Positions 31,101 to 42,156 of a DNA stretch of 64,000 bases are shown here, piece after piece. Source of the DNA: Asterias amurensis (Eukaryota > Echinodermata > Asteroidea > Forcipulatida > Asteriidae); the NCBI RefSeq assembly GCF_032118995.1, contig NC_092648.1:1627001-1691000 (forward strand). The letters run 5' to 3'. The position numbers and the translations under genes were made by a program. The notes beneath the pieces are model-generated. The model did no database searches. It worked only from the letters and a program-made list of their open reading frames with translations, and was not told the DNA's origin. How positions within the stretch are numbered: the stretch's first letter is position 1; each line of letters opens with the position of its first letter.

Positions 31101-34100
31101 TTCAAGGACACCAAGGCAAAGACCAGGGGACACGGAGGCAACCGCCTTCGTTGCCTCCGTGAAGTATCAGGCCTGCAGCAGCTTTCAATAGATACATGCC
31201 ATATTTTTGAGAATCGTTTCACTTCCAAGCAACTGGTTATGGAAAAAGATTTCAGTTTTTAACCCACAAACTTTGAATCTGATAAACGCTACTGTCAGAC
31301 ATGTTTCTCAGACTCTCTTTTCCAATTACCAATTATTATTCCTGTCTGGACAGATAAGTGTTGGGCTTCTTCGGCGATATTTGAAAATTACTACCATCTT
31401 TTGTAAAACATATTTTCACAGGATAGTTTCATTGTATAAATCTACAACACAGTTTAAAACAATTAAACGGCTCCAAAAACCAAAGGTATAGGTTTCCTTT
31501 AACAGTAGTTTTACATAAATTTGCCACTTAACAGTAGTTTTACATAAAAAATTTGCCACTTTTCTGTTTGATGTTTTCAGGACTGGTGTTGTTGTGTCAA
31601 TGTTTGTACCATTCTTCTTTGACCTGCCCTACCTTACTGTACAAAATATCGCTAGCCACTTACTAAGCGGCAAATGGTTCGTCTACATTGTTGGATTACA
31701 AGTAAGTACCTTTTTATAGCATAATATTATACAACATTTTTTATTTGAGTTGCCAGACACACAAGGCCTGAAGGCCACTCGAGGTGTGGTCTTTAATCAA
31801 CCATTTTTCCAGGGGCCATTGCCACCTACTCCTGGTGATAAAACAGGGTTACCCCCTTTATAGTCCATATACGTATTTAGGCTCGGGTATCATCCATCAG
31901 AAGCCTGGCTGGTAGAGCAGAAAGCACTACCTCCCCCACTTTACAAAGCAATCAAGTGTCTTGCTTCAGGACACAAGTGTCACGACCGGGGCTCAAACCC
32001 ACATTCTGATGATCAGAAACACCAGAGCTTGAATCCGGTGCTCTTAACTGCTAGGCCGTGACATGGCACACGTTTATTTGTTTACCAACAAAAGCACAGT
32101 GAAACGTTTCTTGTATTTAATCTAGCAACCCAAGAGACTTGTTTGTCATTCCATGTATCTCTCATATCCCCTATGTTGTCAAACCTCCAGATATTGGCCC
32201 AGTCGACCCAATCCATTCTTGTTGTTGGATGTGGCCTCCTATCGGGCCTCCTGTATCGTTCCAACTTCCTCCGTCTTCAATCCTGGCTTCGGATTCCTAA
32301 CCCCTTAAGCCGTCTGGCAGCTACTGTCCTAGGACCCATCCTGAGGTCCAAACCTCCAGGGGATGTCACTCTACCAATGGGTGCAACATTAGAGCTACAG
32401 AGGCAACAGAGAATGGATCTAATTGAACAGCAGATGATGTTTGCCCAAGCCAGGCAGTACAGGCAGCAGGCAAGGCAGAGAGGAGAAGCATTCAGACAAC
32501 GGCCGACCATTGTAAGTTGAGTAGGATTCCAAACTTTGCATGGTTGGAGTATAATTACTCAGAACTTGTATTTGATGCTCTAGACCTATTAGGGTGTCGT
32601 GGCCGAGTGGATAAGAACACCGAACTCAAGCTCTGGTGCTTCTGTTCAGCAGAGTGTGGGTTCGAATCCAGGTCGTGACACTTGTGTCTCTGATCAAGAC
32701 ACTTGGGTACCTGTGAGGGCAGGGATGGTTCTTGTGATTGATTTAGCTGAGTAGCGCATATTAATGTTGCACAGGCTGCATACTCCCCACCAGGGAGCTG
32801 AGATGGTTTAAGGAGTGAATTTAGGCCCAGTGACCAGGGTTAATAATGTGAAGCGCTTTGGGACGCCATCCGGGTGTGAAAAGCGCTAAATAAAAACTGG
32901 CTATTATTATTATTATTATTACCATCTGTTAACATTATTGTTTCTTCACTCTATCGTTTGATCTACAGAGTGCTCCTCTTGCAGCGAGGTCATCAGGCAG
33001 CTTAGCTTCAATGTTCAGACAACGCCGCAACCCCGCTAGTAACACTGGTAGGCTCAAATACAGAACATAAACCATTACGAGTTTGGTATTAATGATGATA
33101 TTGGGGTCTTACAGCGCACTTATCCACCAAAAAGATAAGATGCTCAAGGCACTTGAAGAAGGAGAAACACATGTTATGACCGGTTTTGAAGTTGTTGCAA
33201 ATTAAAGGTTTACAAGGTGCTGCACTGCACTCAGCAGCCACTACTGCCAGAAACACTTGGGCAGACCCCTCCTCTTAGCGATAAAGTGTACAATGTAACT
33301 GGGTTCGTATAGGTGCATTAAACAACATACAGTACAGGCCCTTTAGCTTTATGTCTCATTCGAAAGACGAATCAATAATGGTTAAGTGTCTTGCTAATTT
33401 ACACATGTGTCGAGACTGGGACTTGAACTCATACTCTGCTGATCAGAAACACCAGAGCTCGAGTCTAGTACACTTGACCACGGTCAAGTGCCTTGGCTTA
33501 CAAGTGTCAAGACCAGGACTCAAACCCGACACTCTACTAATCAGAAATATGAATGCTTGGGTCAAGTGTGCTTGACCATTTGACCATGACATGCCACGCC
33601 ACAACTTCCAAAAAAATGGGCTCTAACATTTCCAGTAAAAATTTGAAATACTTTACTTTGCTAAAGGAGACACTCCAGACACATTGCCTGGAACAGCACC
33701 CTCTAACGGCCAGGCGTCCCCTAACCAGCCAAGCACAAGCCGAGATACAAACTCAATACCAGAGGAACACGTAAGTACCGGGAGTTTGACAAACACACAG
33801 AGAACTCCTTGTGTTTGATGGGGTGGGGGGGATCACATTGCCATGAAGGGGCCCACTGCATTTGGGATTGGGAAGTTTTAAAGTTTTTGTTACGAAACGA
33901 CTTAATTCAGATTAAGCCCAAATTGCACAGGTGTGCCACATGTATATGGTTGATCGCAGTGTTAAAACACTGTCTAAAACAGTGTTAAAAGGCTGTATAA
34001 AACAGTGTTAAAGTGCTTTATAAATGCAATTTAGTTAAGTGAAGTTTAAAAAACATGAACACTGTCTGCGATGTTGTCAGCTCTACCAATCCTTTAAAGG

Positions 34101-34516
34101 GAAGGTATAAAAATAATGGCAATACAAACCTATGACTAGAAGCCTACAGCAGAGCTTGGTGGTACAAAGCATTCTGAGAAACATTTCACTACGAAGTAAT
34201 GTGGTTATGTTATAAGATAACAGTTTTTGTTTTGCCCCCAATTTTGAATCTGAGATAACACTTCTCAGATTGTGTATTCCTTAAGGGGTTATTTTCAAAA
34301 AACTTGGTTTAAAGGCCGTTGTCCAGTCTGTTCGGGGGTAGATACATGTATTAATTTTATTGTGTACATCTTCATTTATATATTTTTATTTTGAACTACT
34401 TCCAGGTTCAACAATTAACCGACATGGGATTCAATCGAGGTGCTGTGGTGCAGGCTCTCCTAGCAACACACAACAATGTATCCATGGCAACAAACTTACT
34501 GCTTCAGGATGGCTGA
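25141..34516 (+). CDS. UBAC2: UBAC2, ER rhomboid-like protein with C-terminal UBA domain, nine coding exons
   Basis: The exons are 25141-25171, 25951-26078, 28473-28592, 30607-30716, 31581-31701, 32191-32511, 32969-33047, 33667-33770 and 34406-34516, with consistent phases, giving 374 residues (vertebrate UBAC2 is about 344). The N-terminus GFYKTPVSKGFL matches the family. The rhomboid-like membrane domain runs to about residue 225, with YNFRVFEKRYGS, MFVPFFFDLPY and VGLQILAQ. Then come MGATLELQRQQRMDLIEQQ, a low-complexity linker carried on exons 7-8, and the UBA domain (about 339-374: LTDMGFNRGAVVQALLATHN). There is no rhomboid catalytic Ser/His pair; the family acts as an adaptor in ER-associated degradation with gp78 and UBXD8. 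Only the first donor of the amplified exon-2 array yields this frame. Two AATAAA signals lie downstream (35119 and 35579). Confidence 0.93.
26019..27585 (+). repeat. 17-copy array of the UBAC2 exon 2 end with its splice donor
   Basis: Each 93-94 bp unit holds the last ~60 bp of coding exon 2 (CCAAGCTACCAGCAG through AAGCTAGAG), the donor GTAAGTCAGAG and a G-rich stretch (AGGGGGTAGGGGGTCTGGG). The first unit is the true exon end; the other 16 lie inside intron 2. Two unit types differ in length: 93 bp (GAGGAGGGAAGG) and 94 bp (GAGAAGGGGGAGG). The 93-bp type stays open in frame; the 94-bp type, including the first unit, runs into TAG after the donor. Long open frames across the array are by-products, not genes. 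Confidence 0.95.
27602..27680 (+). mobile_element. tRNA-like sequence, degenerate (SINE head or pseudo-tRNA)
   Basis: A-box GTGGTCAAGTGGTTAGGAC and B-box GGGTTCGAATCCC are good and sit at tRNA spacing; the acceptor arms GGTTATC and GCTAACC nearly pair. The anticodon stem does not form (CAGGA against TCACA around CTTGCAA), so a working tRNA is unlikely. It lies just after the exon array in UBAC2 intron 2. Confidence 0.55.
27960..28120 (-). repeat. Dispersed repeat, GCCTCCGTGAAGTATCAGGCC family
   Basis: GGCCTGATACTTCACGGAG followed by CACTGCCTTGGTGCCCTTGA and TTTCCTCATGGGGTGCCCTT; intron 2 of UBAC2. Confidence 0.65.
28981..30248. mobile_element. Non-autonomous hAT element (outer)
   Basis: It starts TAGGCCTGGGCGAATTATTC and ends TCGCCCAGCACTA, a TAGnGCTGGGCGA-type inverted repeat typical of hAT elements, and is flanked by an exact 8-bp duplication GTGACTAT (28973-28980 and 30249-30256). 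Without the second element inserted in it, it is about 655 bp. No transposase. Intron 3 of UBAC2. Confidence 0.9.
29419..30023. mobile_element. Non-autonomous hAT element (inner, inserted in a copy of itself)
   Basis: A 605-bp copy of the same family, starting TAGGGCTGGGCGAATTATTC and ending CGCCCAGCACTA. It is flanked by the exact 8-bp duplication CAAGTGAC (29411-29418 and 30024-30031). The duplication maps to one internal site of the outer element, which reads on as ACTGTCTAAAACTAATATCA at 30032. Confidence 0.92.
31005..31175 (+). repeat. Dispersed repeat, GCCTCCGTGAAGTATCAGGCC family
   Basis: GGGCAAGGGCACCAAGGCAA, GCATTTCAAGGACACCAAGG, TTGCCTCCGTGAAGTATCAG and GCCTGCAG; UBAC2 intron 4. 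The most complete copy in the window. Confidence 0.7.
31760..32065 (-). mobile_element. tRNA-derived SINE, minus-strand copy
   Basis: The minus strand has GTCACGGCCTAGCAGTTAAG (A-box-like), AGAATGTGGGTTTGAGCCCC (B-box-like) and GGTCGTGACACTTGTGTCC; the distal part is diverged. UBAC2 intron 5. Confidence 0.7.
32585..32930 (+). mobile_element. tRNA-derived SINE, plus-strand copy with ATT tail
   Basis: A-box GTGTCGTGGCCGAGTGGATA and B-box GTGTGGGTTCGAATCC resemble a serine/leucine tRNA head. The body has CAGGCTGCATACTCCCCACC, and the end AAGCGCTTTGGGACGCCATC, AAAAGCGCTAAATAAAAACT runs into (ATT)n. UBAC2 intron 6. Confidence 0.85.
33080..33600 (-). mobile_element. tRNA-derived SINE, minus-strand copy plus duplicated head
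   Basis: The minus strand shows the central domain (TCTTTCGAATGAGACATAAA), GACACATGTGTAAATTAGCA and TCTGATCAGCAGAGT. A second head-like piece follows at 33480-33600 (AAGACCAGGACTCAAACCC). UBAC2 intron 7. Confidence 0.7.
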
Positions 34517-34619
34517 TGAAAAGTTTCACAGAGACATCGGGTATTTTAAGGTTATTGTTAGATTGACTAACCGTACTGTCTGATAGCTCAACACCAATCA
34601 GCTATAGTTTTTAAGTGAT

Positions 34620-35100
34620 AAACTATGCCAGCCTGTTATAATAATATCGTGTGGTGAATGCATCTACAGTACACAGTCAACCCTCCTACTGTCTGACTAT
34701 TCAAACTCATCCACTAAGGTTCTGAATGATAAACTATGCCAGCCTGTTATAATAATATCGTGTGGTGAATGCATCTACAGTACACAGTCAACCCTCTTAC
34801 TGTCTGACTATTCAAACTCATCCACTAAGGTTCTGAATGATAAACTATGCCAGCCTGTTATAATAATATCGTGTGGTGAATGCATCTACAGTACACAGTC
34901 AACCCTCTTACTGTCTGACTATTCAAACTCATCCACTAAGGTTCTGAATGATAAACTATGCCAGCCTGTTATAATAGTACCATGTGGTGGTCATCTACAG
35001 AGGTCACAGTCAACCCTCCTACTGTCTGACCATTCAATACTACACAGTACACATTCAACCTTTCAACTGTATGGCCATTCAATATAAACCACTGTGGTTT
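34620..35100 (+). repeat. 111-bp minisatellite in the UBAC2 3' region
   Basis: Four units spaced exactly 111 bp (GCCAGCCTG at 34627, 34738, 34849 and 34960). They contain GTCTGACTATTCAAACTCAT and TCGTGTGGTGAATGCATCTA and begin about 100 bp after the UBAC2 stop, so they probably lie in its 3' UTR. Confidence 0.9.
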
Positions 35101-35118
35101 TGAACAACAGATCAATTG

Positions 35119-35584
35119 AATAAAAGAGGAAATTGTGATTTCTACTGGAGCATTTCAAGAACACCAAGGCAATGACAAGGGGGCATGGAGGCAATTGCCT
35201 TTGTTACCTCCGTGAGGTATAAGGCCTGCAGTTCTGTACACACTTACAACAAGCCAAAAGACGACAGTATGTACAGATTTGTTTATGTTATTTTAAACAT
35301 TGAACAGTGGGCGTTGTCATAGTACAAAATTTAGTTTATAATATTAAAATGAAACAGACATAAGCTGCATTGCAGTGAACTTTTTATTTATGATTGTTTT
35401 ATACAGATACAAAATCATTGGCGACTATTTGTTGGAGAATTTCATATTGTTTTACAATATCTCAGATTAGCTGAGATGTTCTTAAACAATTTTTTTTGTA
35501 GGGTTGAATAAGCACTTAATGCACTGTTTAGTCCGAGGCCTGATAAATCTACATTACAATCTACTACACATTGTTTTGAATAAA
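35119..35584 (+). terminator. Candidate UBAC2 polyadenylation signals
   Basis: AATAAA occurs at 35119-35124 and again at 35579-35584. Either would place the 111-bp minisatellite inside the 3' UTR. Which one is used cannot be seen. Confidence 0.4.
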
Positions 35585-35752
35585 AAGATGTTAGGAAATT
35601 TACCTGTTTAGTTTTTATTACCTCAGGTTTTACTTTATGTCATTTTAAGATTTTTTTTGTATTTATTAATTGTATATTTACAGTCTATAAACAGCTTTTA
35701 TTTACATCGAAAGTTCCAGTTTTATGGAAAGTGAGATGCACTGGGGAATAAG

Positions 35753-35929
35753 TAGCCTTTTGTCAAGGCTCTCTTGGCTTGAACAGCTTTGAGAGCAGTG
35801 ATCCCAAGCGACTGGAGAGGAGACCATGTACTCGAGTCAAGTAGCAACTGCTGCCACTCTCCCTTCCAGTCACTGGGGATAGTGGTATTACAAAGCTTTC
35901 CGAGCTACGAAGGCCTTGACAAAAGGCTA
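35753..35929. mobile_element. Foldback element with perfect 17-bp ends
   Basis: TAGCCTTTTGTCAAGGC and its exact reverse complement bound a 177-bp element whose inner arms (ATCCCAAGCGACTGG, CCAGTCACTGGGGAT) also pair. Downstream of UBAC2. Confidence 0.85.
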
Positions 35930-36373
35930 GGGTATTAGAGGATATGTTTGGGTTTGGGTTGGGGGAGTTTTTCCATGGGAAATGGTATCTGAAAGAAGTT
36001 TAGTTTTACAATTAGACAACGCACATGTTGAAAACGGGCAAACGTTCTTATATTAGTTGCATAAAGAGAAGTCAAACACACCTACAGAAATCTCAATTAA
36101 GTATGTGATAGCAACACTAGATGTAGTCTGAGGAACTTCCAATCGAGCATTCTCCCTAAATTTGTTAACAAATTATTTTAATAAAAAGTGAAGACCCGCT
36201 GACATGTATTGCCACCTTTAAACATGTATTAAAAACAAAGTTAAGGCATACATTATTTTCCACAGTGTTGAATACGAGGATGTCTTCATTAAGTCATATT
36301 AAAGTTAAGTCTGGCATCTGTACAAAATGTACAAAGTTGTTGCTGCTTCCAAATATTTATGTACAAGTCTGGA

Positions 36374-36732
36374 GCCAATTTCATAGAGCTGCTTAGCTTA
36401 ATCACAAAAAGTAGCCAAGCATAACAAAAACAGGCTTACTGGAATAGGGTTACCAGTCGTCGATTTTTACAAACTCTTCCTTATTTAGGATTAATATTAG
36501 GACTAAGGACGAGTTAAATTCCATATCAAAAGACGTATTGAACCAATCCTAAGTTAGGACAGGTAACTCGTCTTAATTTGAGATATGACTAATCTCAGCA
36601 TTTTGTGAAATCGGCTGCAGCCAAACTACTATGTCACAAGTACAATTTGTGACTGGTATCCTGCTTATTTCTGCTTAGCAGACAATCACTAAGCAATATT
36701 TTCTGCCTAAGCAGCTCTATGATATTGGGCCC
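36374..36732. mobile_element. GCTTAGCA-type repeat interrupted by a foldback MITE
   Basis: The outer halves AATTTCATAGAGCTGCTTAG and CTGCTTATTTCTGCTTAGCA are separated at about 36459-36619 by a relative of the GGATTTCACAAAG family (ATTAGGACTAAGG, TTTGTGAAATCGGC). One repeat is inserted into another. Confidence 0.65.
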
Positions 36733-36797
36733 CATGTATGTCGACCTTATGATTTATTTTGGGATGATGGCATCATGATGTGGTAGCCTGGTTCTTG

Positions 36798-37972
36798 TCA
36801 CCCCACACGGCCTATCTCTGCATTATCCAACTCGCGAGCCATCTGGCAAAGGGCCAGAGGGCAGCAGCAAGTTAATTTCAGACAGTCATCACACACAGAA
36901 CCCTTTAATTAAAGAGATAACAAAAATCACAATCAAATAATGGACTTTCACTCAGTAAAGCCCTACACAGACAAATCAATTTTACACTACATCAATATTA
37001 TCCCACTTATAGTCAGCCAAGTTTGGATCATTCTTAAAGGCAGCTGTTGGCGATTTATTTGATTTATAAGCTTGATCGATCAAATACCCTTTTCGTAATT
37101 TTTGTTTTTGTTTCAATGAATTAAAATATACCAAGTGAGCAACAAACAAGCAAACAAGTACGAGCACTCCCCCTTTTTTGTTTGCATGCAACTTTATCAA
37201 AGCAGTTTCATGCAATTAAGATATTGGGGAAAGAATGAGATTCGCACCTCGATGTTCTGTTGCATCCTGAGTTTAGTTCGTAACGCTGTGACGCCACCGG
37301 GCACACACGCAACGACCAGCCACGATTCCCCAAGCTGCCGGGCAAGAGAACACGCTAAGCATGGACTACAAAACGCTCCCAATAAACCTGTAACAGTCAT
37401 CAGCCAAAACACAAGAACAAATCAAACACATGAGTTTAGAGAACGAATAGTTGAGCTTTTTTTTAATCAGATTTATTTGGTTGTCGCAATTAAAATATCT
37501 TTACATGCAGTGGGGCCTAAAATAGCTTTGAAATAAGACTTTCTAAACGCATAGTTTCGATAAAACCGTATACAGTTTCGACATCCTACTGAACCGTAAC
37601 CCAAACCGTAACCCTATATAGCGTGTACATCATCAGTTGGTTTTGGAACATAATAATAGAGCAGTCACTATAAAAATGTTTTCGACTTGTTTCTCTTTGT
37701 CAAACAAAAATGAAAAGCCCCATTCACCGCATATTCCTTCAGTCCGACTCACACCTAGCATAAGTAAAGTGTTTCGTGGGAGGAATATTCCACTGATTTG
37801 ATTTGGGGAGGGTGGCGTTTGGGTTGGGGTTGGGGTTAAGGGTTGGTAACTGATGTGTTACGCGACCATGACATTGCCACTGTGCGGGGTATATCCTCAA
37901 TCATTTGAACTACTCACAAGTATGTTCATCTTCAATACATCCGAATAGATCGGTCGACCAGTCCAGCGTTAA
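36798..37972 (-). CDS. PLAC8-family cysteine-rich protein, three 3' exons (5' end not found)
   Basis: Minus-strand exons 37918-37972, 37248-37387 and 36798-36902 join in phase to 99 codons plus stop. Read in order they give LDWSTDLFGCIEDEHTC, LLGAFCSPCLACSLARQLGE, TALRTKLRMQQNIE, GSVCDDCLKLTCCCPLALCQ and MAREL. This is the full PLAC8 signature: W-T-DLF-C, the FC-PC-AC motif, the LR-K-R strand, GS-C-D-C, CC-L-QM-RE. Vertebrate PLAC8/cornifelin proteins are about 110-115 residues, so only a short N-terminal exon with the start codon is missing; it should lie above 37980. Family members are small membrane-associated or cytoplasmic proteins linked to differentiation, immunity or metal handling; no biochemical role can be read here. 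Every exon has AG/GT borders. The lone 77-codon ORF between exons (36982-37215) is intronic. Confidence 0.85.
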
Positions 37973-38322
37973 CTGTACAAAAAACACACACATCCAAACA
38001 GTGAAAACATGACACGGTCGTTTTGAGATTAATTTCAGCCGGAGCGGAGGCAAATAATATTTTGTAATTTATATAATATAAATATTAGTAGGTACTGGAT
38101 CTTCAAAAGTACAAACAAAACCATATCCATTCAAAGCAAAAAGAGGAGCAAGTGCCCAGAATGCGGGGAAATTATAGCAAATCAAAGTTATTAGTTTACA
38201 AACGATGTGGGTGACTGAAATTATTCTAACCAGCAAAATACCATAAGACATGTACAATATGTGACTGGTATCCTGCAAAATTTTGCCTTGCAGGAAATGT
38301 GCGAGTAACTTTTTCTGCTTAA

Positions 38323-38655
38323 AGGCACTGGACGCTATTGGTAATTACTCAAAATAGTTGTTAGCATAAAAAAAACTTACTTGGTAACTAGGAATGGAGA
38401 GCTTTTGATAGTATAATACATTATGAGAAACAGTGCCTCTGTAAGAGGTAATTTCTCACTAATTGAATTGAATTCGAGACCTCAGCCGAGGTCTCGAATT
38501 TCCTGTGCGACAAGTGTGTTTTTTCATCCATAATTCTCTCACACCTTGACAACCAATTGAGTTCAAATGTTCACAGGTTTGTTATGTTATGCATTAATGT
38601 TGATATACACCAATGGAGACTGGTCTTCACCAATCACCAAAGGTGTCCAGTGCCT
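38323..38655 (-). mobile_element. TTAA-flanked MITE, subfamily A, complete
   Basis: TTAA on both sides; ends AGGCACTGGACGCTATTGG and AAAGGTGTCCAGTGCCT; centre CGAGACCTC-AGCC-GAGGTCTCG; core CACAGGTTTGTTATGTTATG. Confidence 0.88.
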
Positions 38656-39109
38656 TTAATAATTAAACCAGGGAACAGTATACCAGCGGATTTAAACCCG
38701 AAACTCTGGTTTTAAGCAGATATGTCGTCAAGTATTCACACGTGATGTTACCCAACATACACACGACATGACAACGTGAAAGTTTAAGCTCAATCGGTCA
38801 ATGCAGACACGAGGGGGAAAAGGTGTACAGTTCCAATGTTTTCACTGTTTTCAAACATTATACTCATATCTATAAAATAATTTCTTTTAGCATTTGCATG
38901 CAAAGTTTTCATAGGGATTTTCCAACCACGGCAAACTGTATTCCTAAAGTTATGTGTGAATATGTAAATACTCTTACCAATGTTATAGAGCCAGGGGCTA
39001 TATAAAGACCCAAATGGTAAACAATCTTTAGAAATCTGTCACGTAAGAAATCATTCGATGTGAGACGACCCGAATTATTCAAGTTCAAGGCCCATTGAAA
39101 ACTAACACA

Positions 39110-39286
39110 GGCCCTTTTCGAAACCACGGCTTCGGCTTTGGATTCGGCTTCAGGCTCCGTCCTCTCTCCTGAAGGTCTGAAGCCCTGAGCGCGTATACGC
39201 AAATCACCGTGCAATATTGTCAAAACAACCGCGGGGCCAAGCTTGTCTGGAGCCGAATCCAAAGCGAAAGGCTATCGGAAAATGCC
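39110..39286. mobile_element. Foldback MITE, CTTTTCGAAACCA family
   Basis: GCCCTTTTCGAAACCACGG, GGCTTTGGATTCGGC and the inverted GCCGAATCCAAAGCGAAAG. Confidence 0.75.
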
Positions 39287-40004
39287 ACATTTCATTGTTT
39301 TACAATCTTGAACAAAGAACATGGAAAAAACCCTGGTGAGCAATATGTAACTAAGCCAACAACGCACAGTATTGAGTGACACGGTTATAAAAAAGGTTCA
39401 TGTTATGGCTTTGACTATGGATTCTTCCAACGCACACAATCACATTATGTCATACAACGTCATACAAAAAAGGTGCGGCTCATGTAATCACTTTTTTGCT
39501 GGTGGCTTTCGTCTAAACACCCAACATTTTGTGTTCCTGTCATCTTGTGCGGATATCTTCGAGGATTTGTGTAAGTACTAACCCTTTTGTCAAATGTCTT
39601 AGAGTATGCGACCCATCCAAAAGTTGATGAACTACAAAAACATATAAGCTTTCTTGTAGAGTCTTGTAGAAACTATTATTTAAAAAAAATTTATACATGC
39701 GACTGGTATGATATGCAAATCTAAACTGCGATACCATCCATTGAACCATCTACTGTATAATCACTTTCGAGTAGTTTGAGAGATATACATTGGTGTTGAA
39801 GATATTAATTATCTTCGTTTTCATTTACCTCGTCTATTGGAATGGACTCAGTCAGTCTGTGAAATCGTCAGTTGGCCGATTTAAAACCACTTTCAAGAAC
39901 CATCTTTCCCAATATAGCATAGTTTGCAGATCTTTTTTTCTTCTTCTCTGATTCATATCGTACACTTTTGTGCTTTATTTTGCTTGCATTACCCCTTGTA
40001 TTAA

Positions 40005-40303
40005 AGGCAGTGGACAATATTGGTAATCACTCAAAAAATTTATTAGCATAAAACCTTTCTTGGTAACGAGTAATGGGGAGAGGTTGATGGTATAAAACAT
40101 TGTGAGAAACGGCTCCCTCTGACGAAGTAACTTAGTTTTCGAGAAAGAACTTCGTGTGACAAGGGTGTTTTTTCTTTCAGTAACATCTCGCAACTTCGAC
40201 GACCGATTGAGCTCAAGTTTTCACAGGTTTGTTATTTTATGCATATGTTGAGATACTTTAAGTGAGAAGACTGGTCTTCAATTACCAATAGTGTCCACTG
40301 TCT
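40005..40303 (-). mobile_element. TTAA-flanked MITE, subfamily A, centre deleted
   Basis: A 299-bp copy between TTAA sites, ends AGGCAGTGGACAATATTGG and CCAATAGTGTCCACTGTCT. The CGAGACCTC palindrome is missing, so it is shorter than the 330-380 bp copies. Confidence 0.88.
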
Positions 40304-40309
40304 TTAACG

Positions 40310-41689
40310 GTGTCGTTGTCCATGTAATGTCTATCAAGATTATGTCCACTCCGTTTGTCTGGTTCTGTTTCATTGGTTTGTTTTGTTGTGTTGTGTCTTT
40401 TAAATGTTTCATTTCCTTTTTAGTATTGTTTATATGATTAAATTTTTGGTTGTGTTTTAAAAGAAATTCCGTTTATAAGCTTCGGCTTCTTATGTGTATA
40501 CCTCCACCGAGTAGTTTTCTTGTAACAATATTGTTTTGCTTTTTAAAGTGCTTAAACGTTTCTGAAATGAAATGAAAAGCAATATGAATCTCTCTTCGGT
40601 ACACCCAAGTTGTAAATTTTAACGCCTAATTTTTTGCAGTAGGCCTATAGCCATCAAGGCCCGATTTGGCTGCTTAACTATAAGCTAAAAAAAATCCTTG
40701 CTTTGTAAAACTAGATTAACGGTCAAGACTTCATTCAATTGTTATGCTAAGCTAAATACAGTCACAAGCAATGTATATGACATGAAATTCACGCTAACAA
40801 CGATCAGCACAACTAAGCCTGAACGTTTGACGTCACACTTCGAGCGCGTATGAGTTACGCCAGATACCAGCCTTACCAGAAGTCCGGATTCATACAATTT
40901 ACCTTTGACCTCGCGTTTATTTGACGCGGAGATTCTCGCTCAATTCACACGCACATATACACATACATTATACCTCCATTATTGTATTTCATTTAGTGAT
41001 AATACAACACTAAAACGATGTACACAACACAATGCCCACGTACTAATGCATGCAGACGAAGACCGGACCAATCATAATCCAGATATGGAAAGCATACGTC
41101 ACAGCACGTTTATCCAATGAAATCATTTGGTCTGTAAAACACGTGCCTGTCTTTATCCTTGGGACAAGTCTACCAACCAATAACATCACATATTACTCAC
41201 GCTACATCGCAGTATTAAAGCGGCTATAGGAATGTAAGCCTGAATGGGGTCGATATACATTTTCGAAAATGCTGCTATTTCACAATCTTGAGCACAGATT
41301 TGGGAAAAACCCATGTAGCTGTGAGAAATAATTGTCACAATGCATGACTTCATGAGCCAACCAACAACGCAGAAAAACACATATTGTCTACACATATTGA
41401 ATGTAATTCGGCGTGCAATGTACTTGCCTTGCTTATACCCCCCGTCACGCCGAGATCGCTATCATACGTTCCCCCAAAAATGTAGATTTTGTGCAAGACA
41501 AAAGTATAATTATGTGCGCGGTGAGGAGGGAGAGCGAGCAAGTGATTGCAATAGTCGAGTGATACATGTATGTGAATAACGCTGCTTGTACCGAGACTAC
41601 ATTGTTCAAAACATAGTGAGAACGAGTTCGGTGTGATGGGGGTATAATAAGCAATCTACTTCCCGGTCCAATTACATATTGAAGAGTTT
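40310..41689. other. Intergenic stretch between PLAC8-like and TTC22-like genes
   Basis: No exon could be assigned. It should contain the missing first exon of the PLAC8-like gene and the upstream exon or promoter of the TPR gene; CpG-bearing sequence near 40830-40930 is a candidate. Confidence 0.4.
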
Positions 41690-42095
41690 TTCAAGTTTTT
41701 GCAAGCTCGTCAAAACGTTGAAACCAATTAAGAACCAGTCCGTATAGTAAAGTTACAAGACCCCTGGAGATCCACTAAGCAAAAGACTTCTGAACATTCC
41801 GCCCGGGGCCCAAATTCAAATAGCAGAAATATTACTAGACAAATTTCTTTGCTAAGCAAAGATTGATCGGGGCAGGAGCTGCAAGGTAAACAGAATGATA
41901 CTTCGGGCTGCCATGGTATAACCTATTTCTGTTAAGCGATACTTTTCTGAAATCGGTCCCTTGTAGTTCAGAACTGGAGAAGTCTCCCGAGCGCCGGAGA
42001 TCTATACTCTGTAGTAAAACATAAAGCAAGACAATTCTCAACAGAACAAAATCTACCTGTATTGTAGTACACACATGGTGTTACCACAAACCAAA
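41690..42095 (+). repeat. Dispersed repeat (GAAACGTTGA...ACATGGTGTTACC), interrupted
   Basis: CAAAACGTTGAAACCAATTA at the start and AGCAAGACAATTCTC...ACACATGGTGTTACCACAAA at the end match 53890-54160. A GCTTAGC-type repeat (about 41775-41965) splits it. A short third piece (ACATGGCGTTACCGCAAACC) is at 22543. Confidence 0.65.
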
Positions 42096-42156
42096 AACAA
42101 GGTTTCAATAATTGTTAACATTATTTTCCCAACGCAGGTCAGTTCCACCAATCGAC

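Noticed and set aside
36982-37215. 77-codon minus-strand frame with a hydrophobic segment
   Set aside because: It lies between two well-supported PLAC8 exons, has no convincing acceptor and continues into AT-rich sequence; most likely intronic. An alternative last exon cannot be fully excluded.
37135-37536. 133-codon plus-strand frame
   Set aside because: It is the antisense shadow of the PLAC8 exon at 37248-37387.
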